NCBI RefSeq assembly: GCF_004795035.1
Contig: NZ_SSBK01000038.1
Span: 1 to 58,697, forward strand
Origin: Streptomyces sp. A0958
Lineage (GTDB): Bacteria > Actinomycetota > Actinomycetes > Streptomycetales > Streptomycetaceae
DNA length: 58,697 nucleotides
Reading direction: 5' to 3'
A program made the position numbers and the translations under genes. Below the pieces are notes generated by a model. The model saw nothing but the letters and a program-made list of their open reading frames with translations. It was not told the origin of the DNA and did not search any database. Of this stretch, positions 8,009 to 19,646 are shown in pieces; the stretch's first letter is position 1; each line of letters begins with the position of its first letter.

Positions 8009-9073
8009 TTACGGGCGCGCGTGCGATCCTGGGAGAGCGGCCGGGGCGTTGGCGGCCGTGCCGGGGCCCGCGGCCGTCGAGCCGCGTACGACCAGCTCCG
8101 GCATGAAGACGAACTCGCTGTGCGGGGCGGGCGTGCCGCCGATCTCCTCCAGGAGGGTGCGCACCGCGGCCTGGCCCATCGCCGTGACCGGCTGGCGGAT
8201 CGTGGTCAGCGGCGGGTCGGTGAACGCTATGAGCGGCGAGTCGTCGTAGCCCACGACCGAGACGTCGCGCGGGACCTCCCGGGAGAGCCGGCGGGCGGCC
8301 CGGATCGCACCGAGCGCCATCATGTCGCTCGCGCACACCACCGCCGTGCAGCCCCGCTCCATCAGCGCCGACGCCGCCGCCTGACCGCCTTCGAGCGTGT
8401 ACAGGGAGTGCTGGATCAGCTCCTCGACCTCGTCCGCCGTGAGGTCCAACTGCTCCCGCATCGTGGTGTGGAAGCCCTCGATCTTGCGGAGCACGGGGAC
8501 GAAGCGCTTCGGGCCGACCGCCAGCCCGATCCGGGTGTGGCCCAGCGACACCAGATGGGTCACCGCCAGCCGCATCGCGGCCCGGTCGTCCGGCGAGATG
8601 AACGGCGCCTGCACCTTGGGCGAGAAGCCGTTGACCAGGACGAAGGGCACGCCCTGCGCGCGCAGTTGTTCGTAGCGCTGCATGTCGGCGGAGGTGTCCG
8701 CGTGCAGCCCGGAGACGAAGATGATCCCGGAGACGCCCCGGTCGACCAGCATCTCCGTCAGCTCGTCCTCGGTGGAGCCGCCCGGCGTCTGGGTCGCCAG
8801 CACCGGGGTGTAGCCCTGCCGGGTCAGCGCCTGCCCGATGACCTGGGCGAGCGCCGGGAAGATGGGGTTCTCCAGCTCGGGCGTGATCAGGCCGACGAGC
8901 CCCGCGCTGCGCCTGCGCAGACGTACGGGCCGTTCGTAGCCGAGGACGTCGAGCGCGGCGAGGACGGATTCGCGGGTGGCAGCGGCAACCCCGGGCTTGC
9001 CGTTCAGTACGCGGCTGACCGTCGCTTCGCTGACCCCCGCCTGAGTTGCGATATCGGCAAGCCGTGCGGTCAT
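8009..9073 (-). CDS. malR: LacI-family maltose repressor
   Basis: A 354-residue LacI/GalR regulator. The DNA-binding head is at residues 1-25 (LADIATQAGVSEATVSRVLN) with hinge LDVLGYERPVRLR. The periplasmic-binding-protein-like effector domain follows, with signatures SAGLVGLITPELENPIFP, VVCASDMMALGAIRAAR and VSVVGYDDSPLIAFTDPPLT. It is divergent from malEFG-aglA, the place of MalR in Streptomyces, where it represses the operon until maltose or a maltodextrin is present. The ATG at 9073 starts the protein directly with the HTH, which supports this start. A second, very similar LacI gene closes the operon downstream of aglA. Confidence 0.93.
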   Translation of the reverse strand: MTARLADIATQAGVSEATVSRVLNGKPGVAAATRESVLAALDVLGYERPVRLRRRSAGLVGLITPELENPIFPALAQVIGQALTRQGYTPVLATQTPGGSTEDELTEMLVDRGVSGIIFVSGLHADTSADMQRYEQLRAQGVPFVLVNGFSPKVQAPFISPDDRAAMRLAVTHLVSLGHTRIGLAVGPKRFVPVLRKIEGFHTTMREQLDLTADEVEELIQHSLYTLEGGQAAASALMERGCTAVVCASDMMALGAIRAARRLSREVPRDVSVVGYDDSPLIAFTDPPLTTIRQPVTAMGQAAVRTLLEEIGGTPAPHSEFVFMPELVVRGSTAAGPGTAANAPAALPGSHARP

Positions 9074-9186
9074 GGCATTGGACTGTACCGGGAGCGGGTC
9101 GGATTGCCCACCATGCGGGGAATCGGGCGGGGGCGCCGGGGGAGGGCGGGCTTGCAGGCGGGGGACGGGGTCAGGAGTGGCCCGTA

Positions 9187-9377
9187 GCAACGTCTTGCAA
9201 ACTCTTGCGGAGGTGGTTCGCCGGCTGCGGTCGGATCGTCGCACTGCGGAATCGCGGCTGGTGACCCGCTCCTGTCAGGGATCGACGGGTTCCGTCAAGA
9301 GGCTTGACGGCAACCTTGAGGACACGCCAATGTAACGATCGCCGGAGCTTGCAGAAATCTTCCGCAAACTCTTTCGG
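9187..9377. promoter_or_regulatory. malR-malE control region with TTGC/GCAA repeats
   Basis: The 378-base divergent gap (9074-9451) has two clusters of the same half-site. Near malR, GCAA-n4-TTGC (9187-9198) runs into CTTGCAAACTCTTGCGG, where TTGC is repeated directly. Near malE, TTGC (9349-9352) and GCAA (9364-9367) form an inverted repeat, CTTGCAGAAATC-TTCCGCAAAC, followed by another CTCTTTCGG. LacI-type proteins bind such half-sites, and the same words occur at the amylase promoter. A possible malE promoter element is TTGACG at 9304-9309, but no convincing -10 follows. Assignment to MalR is inference from position. Confidence 0.6.
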
Positions 9378-9451
9378 TCGTCTTTCATCCTTGTTACGTT
9401 CACGTCGACCCGGCGCCGCGACGGAGCGGTACGGCAGTTGAAGGAGTTCAG

Positions 9452-10729
9452 ATGCGACGTGGCATAACGGCCACCGCCCTGGTCGCGGCCCTGGCGCTCG
9501 CGGCGACCGCCTGCGGCAGCGATGACGACAGTTCCGACAGCACCTCGAAGAGCTCGGGCGAGCTCTCGGGCACCGTCACGTGGTGGGACACCTCCACCGC
9601 GGGCAGTGAGGACAAGGTCTTCAAGAAGATCGCCGAGGGCTTCGAGAAACTGCACCCGGAGGTCGACGTCAAGTACGTCAACGTGCCCTTCGGTGACGCG
9701 CAGAACAAGTTCAAGAACGCGGCTCAGGCGGGCTCCGGCGCCCCCGACGTGATCCGCTCCGAGGTCGCCTGGACCCCCGAGTTCGCGGACCTCGGCTACC
9801 TCGCCCCGCTGGACGGCACCTCCGCCCTCCAGAAGGAGAGCGACTTCCTGAAGCAGGCCGCCGCGTCCACCAAGTACAACGGCAAGACGTTCGCCGTTCC
9901 GCAGGTGATCGACTCCCTGGGCATCTTCTACAACAAGAAGATCTTCAAGGAGGCCGGCGTCGAGGTCCCCACCACCATCGACGAGCTGAAGTCCGCCTCC
10001 AAGAAGATCAAGTCGAAGACCGGTAAGACCGGCCTCTACCTGCGCGGCGACGACGCGTACTGGTTCCTGCCCTTCCTGTACGGCGAGGGCGGCGACATGG
10101 TCAACGCCGCGGACAAGTCCGTCACCATCGACGACGCGGCCGGCGTCAAGGCGATGAAGCTCGTCAAGGACCTGGTCGACTCCGGCGTCGCGAAGACCGA
10201 CGCGACGGACGGCTGGGACAACATGCAGGCGTCCTTCAAGGACGGCGACGTCGCGATGATGATCAACGGCCCGTGGGCCGTCGCCGACACGTACGCCGGC
10301 AAGGAGTTCAAGGACAAGGCGAACCTCGGCGTCGCCCCGGTCCCGGCCGGCTCCGCCGCACAGGGCGCCCCGCAGGGCGGTCACAACCTGGCCGTCTACG
10401 CCGGTTCCAAGAACCTTGAGGCCTCCTACGCCTTCGTCGACTACATGACCTCCGTCAAGACGCAGGCCCAGGTCACCAAGGAGCTCAACCTCCTGCCGAC
10501 CCGCACCTCCGCCTACGCCGAGGAGTCCGTGGTCGACAACGAGATCGTCGGCTTCTTCAAGCCGGTCGTCGAGAGCGCCGTCGAGCGCCCCTGGATTCCG
10601 GAGACCGGCAGCCTCTTCGCGCCGCTCGTCACCGAGTACACCAAGGTCCTCACCGGTCAGACCACCCCGGAGAAGGCGGTCAAGACGACCGGCGCCTCCT
10701 ACCGCAAGCTCCTTGACGGCTGGAAGTAA
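9452..10729 (+). CDS. malE: Maltose/maltodextrin-binding lipoprotein
   Basis: A 425-residue ABC-transporter solute-binding lipoprotein. The signal peptide (MRRGITATALVAALALA) ends in a lipobox ATAC, so Cys21 should be lipidated and anchor the protein outside the membrane. The mature part starts with a Ser/Asp-rich linker. It has family-1 binding-protein features: a GTVTWWDTSTAG first strand, YNKKIFKEAGVEVPTTIDEL, and MINGPWAVAD. It captures maltose and maltodextrins for MalF and MalG. It is first in an operon with 21 bases to malF. The start has AAGGAG 8-9 bases upstream. Confidence 0.95.
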   Translation: MRRGITATALVAALALAATACGSDDDSSDSTSKSSGELSGTVTWWDTSTAGSEDKVFKKIAEGFEKLHPEVDVKYVNVPFGDAQNKFKNAAQAGSGAPDVIRSEVAWTPEFADLGYLAPLDGTSALQKESDFLKQAAASTKYNGKTFAVPQVIDSLGIFYNKKIFKEAGVEVPTTIDELKSASKKIKSKTGKTGLYLRGDDAYWFLPFLYGEGGDMVNAADKSVTIDDAAGVKAMKLVKDLVDSGVAKTDATDGWDNMQASFKDGDVAMMINGPWAVADTYAGKEFKDKANLGVAPVPAGSAAQGAPQGGHNLAVYAGSKNLEASYAFVDYMTSVKTQAQVTKELNLLPTRTSAYAEESVVDNEIVGFFKPVVESAVERPWIPETGSLFAPLVTEYTKVLTGQTTPEKAVKTTGASYRKLLDGWK

Positions 10730-10750
10730 CTCAGGAAGGCAGGCCGGCTG

Positions 10751-11767
10751 ATGGCTGTCCACACCAGCCAGTCGGTGGCGAAGGCCGCGGGCGACGACGT
10801 CGCCCGCGGCCGGAGCCGCGGTACTGGCAACCCCCCGCCGCCGGGCAAGCTCCGGCGGGCCCTGTCGACGCACTGGTACGCCTGGACGATGGTGGCCCCG
10901 GTCGTCATCGTGATCGGCGTGATCATCGGTTATCCGCTGGTCCGCGGCATCTACCTGTCGCTGACCGACGCCAACGAGCGCAACGTCGCGCGGTCCATCG
11001 GTGTCAACCACCTGCCCGCCACGTACAAGTTCGTCGGCCTGGACAACTACGCCGACGCCCTCACCGGCGAACAGTTCCTCGGCACGCTCGGGTGGACCCT
11101 GGTGTGGACGGTCTCCTGCGTGGCCATCACCTTCGCCCTCGGCATGGCCCTCGCCAACATCCTCAACCGCAGGATCGCCGGTCGCTCCGCCTACCGGATG
11201 GCCCTCATCCTGCCCTGGGCCGTCCCCGGCTTCGTCTCCGTCTTCGCCTGGCGCTTCCTGTACAACAACGACCGCGGGCTGCTCAACAAGATCCTCTCCG
11301 GCGGCGGCTTCGGCGGCATCGACTGGCTCGGCGACCCCACCTGGGCGAAGCTGTCCGTCATCGCCGTCAACGTGTGGCTCGGCGTGCCGTTCATCATGGT
11401 CGCCCTGCTCGGCGGCCTGCAGTCCATCCCCAGCGAGCAGTACGAGGCCGCGGAGATGGACGGCGCCACCGCCTGGCAGCGCTTCCGCCACGTCACGCTG
11501 CCCGGACTGCGCCCGGTCTCCACGACCGTGATCCTGCTCTCCACCATCTGGACCTTCAACATGTTCCCGGTGATCTTCCTGCTCACCGGCGGCGGACCCG
11601 GCGACGCCACCCAGATCCTGGTGACGCAGGCGTACAAGTTCTCCTTCGAGATCAGTCCGCGCGACTTCGCGCAGTCCTCCACCTGGGGCGTGCTGATCCT
11701 CGTACTCCTGCTGATCTTCGCCACCATCTACCGGCGGGTCCTGCGCACTCAGGGAGATGACTGGTGA
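10751..11767 (+). CDS. malF: Maltose ABC permease
   Basis: A 338-residue inner-membrane permease with six predicted helices. The cytoplasmic EAA loop (EQYEAAEMDGATAWQRFRHV, then TLPGLRP) is where the ATPase docks. No ATPase gene lies in this operon; Streptomyces sugar transporters of this type share the general ATPase MsiK encoded elsewhere, which is established knowledge. The stop overlaps the malG start (GTGA at 11764-11767), so the two permeases are translationally coupled and made in equal amounts. Confidence 0.95.
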   Translation: MAVHTSQSVAKAAGDDVARGRSRGTGNPPPPGKLRRALSTHWYAWTMVAPVVIVIGVIIGYPLVRGIYLSLTDANERNVARSIGVNHLPATYKFVGLDNYADALTGEQFLGTLGWTLVWTVSCVAITFALGMALANILNRRIAGRSAYRMALILPWAVPGFVSVFAWRFLYNNDRGLLNKILSGGGFGGIDWLGDPTWAKLSVIAVNVWLGVPFIMVALLGGLQSIPSEQYEAAEMDGATAWQRFRHVTLPGLRPVSTTVILLSTIWTFNMFPVIFLLTGGGPGDATQILVTQAYKFSFEISPRDFAQSSTWGVLILVLLLIFATIYRRVLRTQGDDW

Positions 11768-12642
11768 CCACCGCAACCACCCCCACCGCGCGGCACTCCG
11801 CGCCCAAGGTCCGGCGCCGCGGCGAGCGTTCGCCGCTGGCCTCCACGGCCCTGCACCTGACGCTGATCGTCGCGTCCGTGATCGCGGTCTTCCCCGTGCT
11901 CTGGGTCCTGCTCACCTCGCTGAAGCCGGCCGAGTTCGCGACCACCACGGACTTCTTCAAGGACACGACGTTCGAGAACTACACGAACCTCATCAAGGAC
12001 ACGAAGTTCCTGACCTGGTTCGGCAACTCGCTGATCGTCGCGGGGCTCACCACGCTCATCGGCGTCATCGTCTCCGCCTCCACCGGCTACGCCGTCAGCC
12101 GCTTCCGCTTCCCCGGCAAGCGCGGGCTGATGTGGACGCTGCTGATCACCCAGATGTTCCCGGTCGCCGTCCTCATCGTGCCGATCTACAACATCATGGC
12201 CAGCATGGGCCTGCTCAACAAGCCGGCCGGTCTGGTCATCACCTACCTCACCATCTCGGTGCCGTTCTGCGCCTGGATGATGAAGGGCTTCTTCGACACC
12301 ATCCCGCGCGAGATCGACGAGTCGGGGCAGGTCGACGGCCTCACCCCGTTCGGCACGTTCTGGCGGCTCGTCCTGCCGCTGGCCAAGCCCGGCCTCGCCG
12401 TCACCGCGTTCTACTCCTTCATCACCGCCTGGGGCGAGGTGGCGTACGCCTCCGCCTTCCTGGTCGGCGAGGACAACCTCACGCTCGCGGGCGGACTCCA
12501 GCTGTTCGTCAACCGGTACGGGGCCCAGTGGGGTCCGATGACCGCCGCGTCCGTACTGATCGCGATACCCGCGGCCCTGGTGTTCCTGTTCGCGCAGAAG
12601 CACCTTGTCACCGGCATGTCCGCCGGAGCCGTCAAGGGCTGA
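11764..12642 (+). CDS. malG: Maltose ABC permease
   Basis: A 292-residue partner permease of MalF with six predicted helices. The EAA loop reads REIDESGQVDGLTPFGTFW, then RLVLPLAKPG. It starts at a GTG that overlaps the malF stop by four bases. The short basic N-terminus (KVRRRGER) precedes the first helix, as expected for an N-in topology. About 106 bases without an obvious terminator lead to aglA, so the hydrolase is probably in the same transcript. Confidence 0.95.
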   Translation: MTTATTPTARHSAPKVRRRGERSPLASTALHLTLIVASVIAVFPVLWVLLTSLKPAEFATTTDFFKDTTFENYTNLIKDTKFLTWFGNSLIVAGLTTLIGVIVSASTGYAVSRFRFPGKRGLMWTLLITQMFPVAVLIVPIYNIMASMGLLNKPAGLVITYLTISVPFCAWMMKGFFDTIPREIDESGQVDGLTPFGTFWRLVLPLAKPGLAVTAFYSFITAWGEVAYASAFLVGEDNLTLAGGLQLFVNRYGAQWGPMTAASVLIAIPAALVFLFAQKHLVTGMSAGAVKG

Positions 12643-12748
12643 GCGTCCTCAGCGGCACGCCCGTACGACCCGCACGCACCAGTCACGGTGGCGCCGGCAT
12701 CCCGACCCGGTCCCGGCGCCGCCCCCACCCAGACACCCCAGGGACGAC

Positions 12749-14466
<1,718 letters not shown>

Positions 14467-14470
<4 letters not shown>

Positions 14471-15525
14471 CGACCGTCCCCCTGCCGCGGGGCCCCGGCG
14501 CGGGCGGCTCGCTCAGGCTGTCGGACATCGCGGGCCAGGCGTCCGTCAGCGAGGCGACCGTCAGCCGGGTCCTCAACGGCAAGCCGGGCGTCGCGGACAC
14601 CACGCGTCAGCGGGTGCTCGCGGCGCTCGACATCCTCGGATACGAACGCCCCGTACGGCTGCGGCAGCGCAGCGCCGGGCTGATCGGGTTGGTGACCCCC
14701 GAGCTCACCAACCCGATCTTCCCGGCGTTCGCCCAGTCCGTGGAGCAGGTCCTCGCCGGCCACGGCTACACGCCGGTGCTCTGCACCCAGCTGCCCGGCG
14801 GCGCCACCGAGGACGAACTCGTCGAGCAGCTCGTCGAACGCGGCGTCGGCGGCATCGTGTTCCTCTCCGGGCTGCACGCCGACACCTCCGCCGACCCGGC
14901 GCGCTACGCCGCGCTGACCGAGCGCGGGGTGCCGTTCGTCCTGATCAACGGCTACAACGAGCGGATCAGCGCCCCGTTCGTATCGCCCGACGACACCGCC
15001 GCCGTGCGGATGGCCGTGAGCCATCTCGCCGAACTCGGCCACCGCCGGATCGGCCTCGCCATCGGACCGCAGCGCTACGTCCCCTCCCGCCGCAAGCGGG
15101 ACGGCTTCGTGGACGCCGCGGTCTCCGTGCTGGGCCTGGACCGCGAGGAGGCCGAACTCCTGGTGTGCTCCACGCTGTTCAGCGTGGAGGGCGGCCAGGT
15201 CGCGGCCGGCGCGCTGCTCGACCAGGGGTGCACCGGCATCGTCTGCGGCAGCGACCTGATGGCGCTCGGGGTGGTCCGCGCCGCCCGGGACCGCGGCCTG
15301 GACGTGCCGCGCGACGTCTCCGTGGTCGGCTTCGACGACTCCCAGCTCATCGCGTTCACCGACCCGCCGCTGACCACGGTGCGCCAGCCCGTCCAGGCGA
15401 TGGCGGCGGCCGCGGTGGGCGCGCTGCTGGAGGAGATCGGCGGCAGCCCCGTGCAGCGCACGGAGTACGTGTTCCAGCCGGAGCTGGTGGTACGCGGGTC
15501 CACGGCGGCGCTGCGCAGCGTCTGA
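14467..15525 (+). CDS. Second MalR-type LacI regulator
   Basis: A 352-residue LacI/GalR regulator. The head sits at residues ~17-40 (LSDIAGQASVSEATVSRVLN) after a short Pro/Gly N-terminal extension. It shares long identical blocks with MalR: SEATVSRVLNGKPGVA, LGYERPVRLR, SGLHADTSAD, EGGQ and FTDPPLTT. It is therefore a paralogue from a duplication and probably senses a related sugar. Its GTG start overlaps the aglA stop (GTGA), which places it inside the maltose operon and suggests feedback control, unlike divergent malR. Likely targets are the mal and amylase promoters, whose repeats are alike. Which repressor does what is unknown. Confidence 0.88.
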
Positions 15526-15540
15526 ACGGGCGCGGGAACA

Positions 15541-15568
15541 GGGCCGGGTCGGGAGGGGGGCCCGGCCC
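15541..15568 (+). terminator. Hairpin after the second LacI gene
   Basis: GGGCCGGG (15541-15548) pairs with CCCGGCCC (15561-15568) across a 12-base loop. This is 15 bases after the stop codon and before the end of the convergent MMPL gene. There is no T-run, as is usual for Streptomyces terminators. Confidence 0.5.
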
Positions 15569-15674
15569 GTCCGCGTTCCAGCCCGTCGGGCGGTCGGCTC
15601 GGGCAGACGCACGCTCGGGGGCGCCCGCTTGGACTGGTGCCCGTCTTCGCACGGGCAGCCCCCACCTGCCCGCG

Positions 15675-17891
15675 TCAGCGCGCGAGCACCGACTCCGGTT
15701 CGGTGGAGCTCTGCGGCGCTTCACCCTTCTCGTGGGGCTGGGTGAGCGCTTCGCCCTCCACGTCCACGTGCGGCAGAATCCTCTCCAGCCACCGGGGCAG
15801 CCACCACGCCCTGTCGCCGAGCAGCGCCAGAACCGCGGGCACGATCGCCATCCGTACGACGAAGGCGTCGAAGAAGACGGCGATCGCCATGCTGAAGCCG
15901 ATCATCTTGATCATGGATGCGCCCGCCCCGATGAATCCGCCGAACACGGCCATCATGATGAGCGCTGCGGCCACGACGACCCTGGCGCTGTTGCGGAACC
16001 CGGAGACAACGGCCTCGCCGGGACTGTCGCCGCGGACGTATGCCTCGCGCATCCGGGTCACCAGGAACACCTCGTAGTCCATCGCGAGTCCGAACACGAT
16101 CCCGATCATGAACAGCGGCATCATGCTGAGGATGGGCCCGGTCTGCTCGACGCCCAGGAAGCCGGAGAGCCAGCCCCACTGGAAGACCGCGACCACGGCT
16201 CCGAGCGCGGCGGAGACCGACAACAGGAAGCCCAGAGCAGCCTTGAGCGGTACCAGGACCGAGCGGAAGATCACCATCATGAGCAGGAAGGCGAGGCCCA
16301 CCACGATGGCGATGTAGGGAACGAGGGCGCTCTTCACCTTCTGCGCGACGTCGATGTTCATCGCGGTCATGCCGCTGACGAGGACGGTCGCTCCGGTGTC
16401 GGACCTGAAGCGGTCCGCCTGCTCGCGCACGTCGTGGATGACCTGGTCGGTCCGGCTGTCGGTCGGAGCTGTGGACGGCACCGCGCTCAGCAGGGCGGTG
16501 TCGCCCGCCTTGTTGAAGACCGGTGGGGAGACCGAGACGATTCCCTTGGTTCCGGCGACCTCGGCTGCGACGGTGTCGGCTGCCGCCTTGGGGTTCTCGG
16601 CACCCTTGGCGTCGACGACCACGGTCAGCGGGCCGTTGAAACCGGGGCCGAACCCACTGGCGAGATCGTCGTAGGCGCGGCGCTCCGTGGTGGACGTCGC
16701 CTTCACCTCGTCACCGGGAAGTCCTAGCTGGAGGTCCAGGGCGGGTACGGCGATCACGCCGAGGCCGACCACGCCGAGGAGGAGCACCAGCAGCGGGCGG
16801 CGCAGGACGAACCGAGCCCATCGGGTGCCCGCATTGGGCTTGCCCGCCTGCGACGCGACCGGTTCCTTCGCCCTGCGCGTCCTGCGGGGCAGCACGGCGC
16901 GGTGGAAGAAGCCCAGCAGCGCGGGCACCAGCGTCAGCGCGATGACGACGGCGACGGTGACGACTCCGGCGGCGGCCAGGCCCATCTTGGCCAGCATCGG
17001 AATGCCGATGACGGACAGCCCAGCCAGGGCGATCACCACGGTCAGGCCGGCGAAGACCACCGCGGAACCCGCTGAGCCGACGGCCAGGCCCACCGCTTTC
17101 TCGGGGTCGTGGCCCTTGACCCGCTCCTCGCGGTAGCGGGAGACGATGAACATCGCGTAGTCGATACCGACCGCCAAGCCGAGCATCACCCCGAGCGTCG
17201 TGGTGGTCTGCGACAGGCCCAGCGTGCTGCCCAGAGCGGTGATGGATGCGACGCCGACGCCGACGCCGATCAGAGCCGTCAGCAACGGCATGCCGGCCGC
17301 GGCGAGCGACCCGAAGGTGATGAGCAGGATCACGGCAGCGCCGACGACGCCGAAGACCTCGCTGGACCCGCCGAACTCGTCCTCGGCCAGCGCCGAGCCC
17401 CCGATCTCGACGGTCAGGCCGGCGTCACGAGCTGTCTGGGCCGCGGCCTGGAGGCCCGACTTCGAGTCCTGGGTGAGGTCGGCGGCCTTGGCCTTGTACG
17501 TGATGGTGGCGTACGCGGTCGAACCGTCCTCGCTCACCGCCTGCGACGTGAAGGGGTTGAGCGCCGAGTCGGTTTGCGCCCCCTTGGCGACGGCGTCGAC
17601 GGCGTCGACGATCGCCTTCTTGTTCTCGGTCGCCGTCACCTTCTGCCCGTTCGGCGCGACGAAGACGAGCCGGGCATCGGCGCCGTCGGACTTCCCGCCG
17701 GGGAAGCGCTGGTCCATGAGATCGAAAGCGCGCTGCGACTCAGTACCCGGCATTCCGGCCTCGTCGTCCGGTGCGGCGGGGGCATTGGCTGCGGCGAAAC
17801 CGGCGACGGCCAGTAGCGCTACCCACATGAGGGTGATGTACCGGCGTTGTCGGAAAGCCATACGGCCCAGTCGGTAGAGAAGCTGTGCCAC
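15675..17891 (-). CDS. MMPL/RND-type membrane transporter
   Basis: A 738-residue MMPL-family exporter with two repeats: one N-terminal helix, a large outside loop (residues ~35-170), five to six helices, a cytoplasmic linker (HRAVLPRRTRRAKEPV), then a second copy of this plan. Asp/Tyr pairs of the proton relay are present as GLAVGIDYAMFIVSRYREE and GLAMDYEVFLVTRMREAY. Family members export lipids or drugs using the proton gradient. The GTG at 17891 gives the expected MAQLLYRLGRMAF-type start with AGGAACCC upstream; a longer frame 5' is open but low in coding character. It lies downstream of the MFS gene, with a hairpin between them. Confidence 0.88.
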   Translation of the reverse strand: MAQLLYRLGRMAFRQRRYITLMWVALLAVAGFAAANAPAAPDDEAGMPGTESQRAFDLMDQRFPGGKSDGADARLVFVAPNGQKVTATENKKAIVDAVDAVAKGAQTDSALNPFTSQAVSEDGSTAYATITYKAKAADLTQDSKSGLQAAAQTARDAGLTVEIGGSALAEDEFGGSSEVFGVVGAAVILLITFGSLAAAGMPLLTALIGVGVGVASITALGSTLGLSQTTTTLGVMLGLAVGIDYAMFIVSRYREERVKGHDPEKAVGLAVGSAGSAVVFAGLTVVIALAGLSVIGIPMLAKMGLAAAGVVTVAVVIALTLVPALLGFFHRAVLPRRTRRAKEPVASQAGKPNAGTRWARFVLRRPLLVLLLGVVGLGVIAVPALDLQLGLPGDEVKATSTTERRAYDDLASGFGPGFNGPLTVVVDAKGAENPKAAADTVAAEVAGTKGIVSVSPPVFNKAGDTALLSAVPSTAPTDSRTDQVIHDVREQADRFRSDTGATVLVSGMTAMNIDVAQKVKSALVPYIAIVVGLAFLLMMVIFRSVLVPLKAALGFLLSVSAALGAVVAVFQWGWLSGFLGVEQTGPILSMMPLFMIGIVFGLAMDYEVFLVTRMREAYVRGDSPGEAVVSGFRNSARVVVAAALIMMAVFGGFIGAGASMIKMIGFSMAIAVFFDAFVVRMAIVPAVLALLGDRAWWLPRWLERILPHVDVEGEALTQPHEKGEAPQSSTEPESVLAR

Positions 17892-17973
17892 GGAAGGGTT
17901 CCTCCGGTCTGGAGCATGGGCTGTAACGGGCAAGGGGCTCGAGTGCGGCCGGAGTCGGCAGCGGCTTCGGGCG

Positions 17974-18006
17974 CCCTGGTGCCGGTGCACGACTCCGGCA
18001 CCAGGG
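17974..18006 (-). terminator. Hairpin between the MFS and MMPL genes
   Basis: CCCTGGTGCCGG (17974-17985) pairs perfectly with CCGGCACCAGGG (17995-18006). It lies just after the MFS stop codon. Read-through to the MMPL gene would be limited, so that gene may have its own promoter in the ~80 bases that follow. Confidence 0.6.
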
Positions 18007-18011
18007 AGGTG

Positions 18012-19637
18012 TCAGCGGTCCGCGGCTTCCGCGTCCGCTGACGGTTCAACTCCCGGCGTCGTCCCCGCGGGGGAGGCGGGGATGAGGAAGGAGGCGATGA
18101 GCCCCAGCAGGACGAACCCGGCGGCGAGGTAACCGCCGAGGACGACGCCGTCCGTCATCGCCGCGCGGGCCGCGTCCGCGACGGAGACCGTCTGCGGGTT
18201 GGCTGCCAGGGGCCCGATGGCCGCCCCGGCGCTGTCGGTGACGGCCCCGGTGAGCTTGTCCGCCTCGTCCGCGGGCAGGCCGCCGCTGGTGAGCCGGTCG
18301 TTCAGCCGGGTGCTGAGCGTGGTGAAGAACACCGTGGTCAGGGCGGCGATGCCGAGAGCGGAGCCGAGTTGGCGGAAGGCGCTCTGGACCCCGGAGGCCT
18401 GCCCGGAGCTGGCTTCGGGGACATCGTTGAGGACGACGTTGGTGACCTGGGCGGTCGCGAAGCCGACACCGATCCCGTACAGGAAGAGCACCAGGGAGAC
18501 GGGCCACCAGGAACTGTCCGGGGCGGCGATCAGCCCGATTCCGGCGAGCCCGACGACCTCCAGCGCGAGCCCGACGCGCAGCTGGCCGAGCGGGGAGACC
18601 TTGGCGGCCATCCCGAAGCTGGCGCCGCTGGCGACGAAGGACCCGATGGCCACGGGCACGAGGGCGAGACCGGCCTGCAGGGCGCTGTAGCCGAGGGTGA
18701 ACTGCAGCCACAGCGGCAGGATGGCGACGACGCCGAACTCGCCGATGCCGATGATCAGCGTGGCGATGTTGCCGCCCCGGAACGAAGCGATGGAGAACAG
18801 GCTCACATCCATCAGGACCCGGTCCGCGTCGCCCTTGCGGCCCAGCGTGATCTGCCGCCGGACGAACGCGTAGAGACTGACGGCCGAGAGGACCAGGGCG
18901 ACCAGGACGGGCGAGGGGTCACCGGACCAGATGAGGCCGAGGACGTCCAGCGGGTGCACGGTGGTGATCCAGCCGTACGTGCGTCCCTCGACCAGCCCGA
19001 AGGCGAGCAGCCCGAGACCGGCCACGGACAGCAGCGCGCCCGGCACATCGATACGGCCCCGGGTCCGGGGGGAGGGGGCCATGTACAGCAGCACACCGAC
19101 CCCGACCAGCACGGACAGCGGCACGTTGATGCCGAAGGCCCAGCGCCAGGAGACGTGCTCGGCGAGCCAGCCGCCCAGCAGCGGGCCGAGGGCGGCGGCG
19201 GCGCCGATGGTCGAGCCCCACACGGCGAACGCCTGACCGCGCGCCCTGCCGGTGAAGGTCGCCTTCAGCAGGGACAGCGAGGTCGGCAGCAGCATCGCCG
19301 CTCCGGCGCCCTGGAGGAACCGGGCCAGGATGAGCAGCCCGCTGTTGGGCGCGAGCCCGGCGAGCACGCTGGTCGCCCCGAAGACGACGACGCCGCCGAC
19401 GAAGATCCGGCGGGCTCCGAAGATGTCGGCCAGCCGGCCGGTGAGCAGGAGCAGCGCCGCGAAAACGATGGCGTACGACTCCTGGATCCACTGCGCCTGG
19501 ACTGAGGTGGCGTCCAGGTCCTCGATGACCGAGGGGACGATCACGTTCACGATCGTGGTGTCCACCACGATCAGCGCCACCCCCAAAGCGATCGCGATCA
19601 GGCCGAGCCACCGGCGGGTGGCAGAAGGGCTGCGCAT
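18012..19637 (-). CDS. MFS multidrug exporter (DHA2, 14-TM type)
   Basis: A 541-residue major facilitator with about 14 predicted helices. Motif A appears as GRLADIFGARRIFVGGVVVF and motif C-like residues as LLPTSLSLLKATF and GPLLGGWLAEHVSWRWAFGI. The first helix carries VDTTIVNVIVPSV, the D1 signature of DHA2 drug:H+ antiporters. The ATG at 19637 is preferred because GGAAGG lies 7 bases upstream; an in-frame ATG at 19652 sits within the operator. It is divergent from a MarR gene over a short gap with tandem palindromes, the usual layout for an inducible exporter. Confidence 0.9.
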   Translation of the reverse strand: MRSPSATRRWLGLIAIALGVALIVVDTTIVNVIVPSVIEDLDATSVQAQWIQESYAIVFAALLLLTGRLADIFGARRIFVGGVVVFGATSVLAGLAPNSGLLILARFLQGAGAAMLLPTSLSLLKATFTGRARGQAFAVWGSTIGAAAALGPLLGGWLAEHVSWRWAFGINVPLSVLVGVGVLLYMAPSPRTRGRIDVPGALLSVAGLGLLAFGLVEGRTYGWITTVHPLDVLGLIWSGDPSPVLVALVLSAVSLYAFVRRQITLGRKGDADRVLMDVSLFSIASFRGGNIATLIIGIGEFGVVAILPLWLQFTLGYSALQAGLALVPVAIGSFVASGASFGMAAKVSPLGQLRVGLALEVVGLAGIGLIAAPDSSWWPVSLVLFLYGIGVGFATAQVTNVVLNDVPEASSGQASGVQSAFRQLGSALGIAALTTVFFTTLSTRLNDRLTSGGLPADEADKLTGAVTDSAGAAIGPLAANPQTVSVADAARAAMTDGVVLGGYLAAGFVLLGLIASFLIPASPAGTTPGVEPSADAEAADR

Positions 19638-19646
19638 ACCAAGACC

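Noticed and set aside
9275..11776. Long minus-strand frame over malE-malF
   Set aside because: Antisense shadow crossing two real genes and their regulatory region.
17892..17990. N-terminal extension of the MMPL transporter
   Set aside because: The 33 extra residues are Arg/His/Pro-rich and lack a ribosome site. The GTG at 17891 has AGGAACCC and the normal family start.
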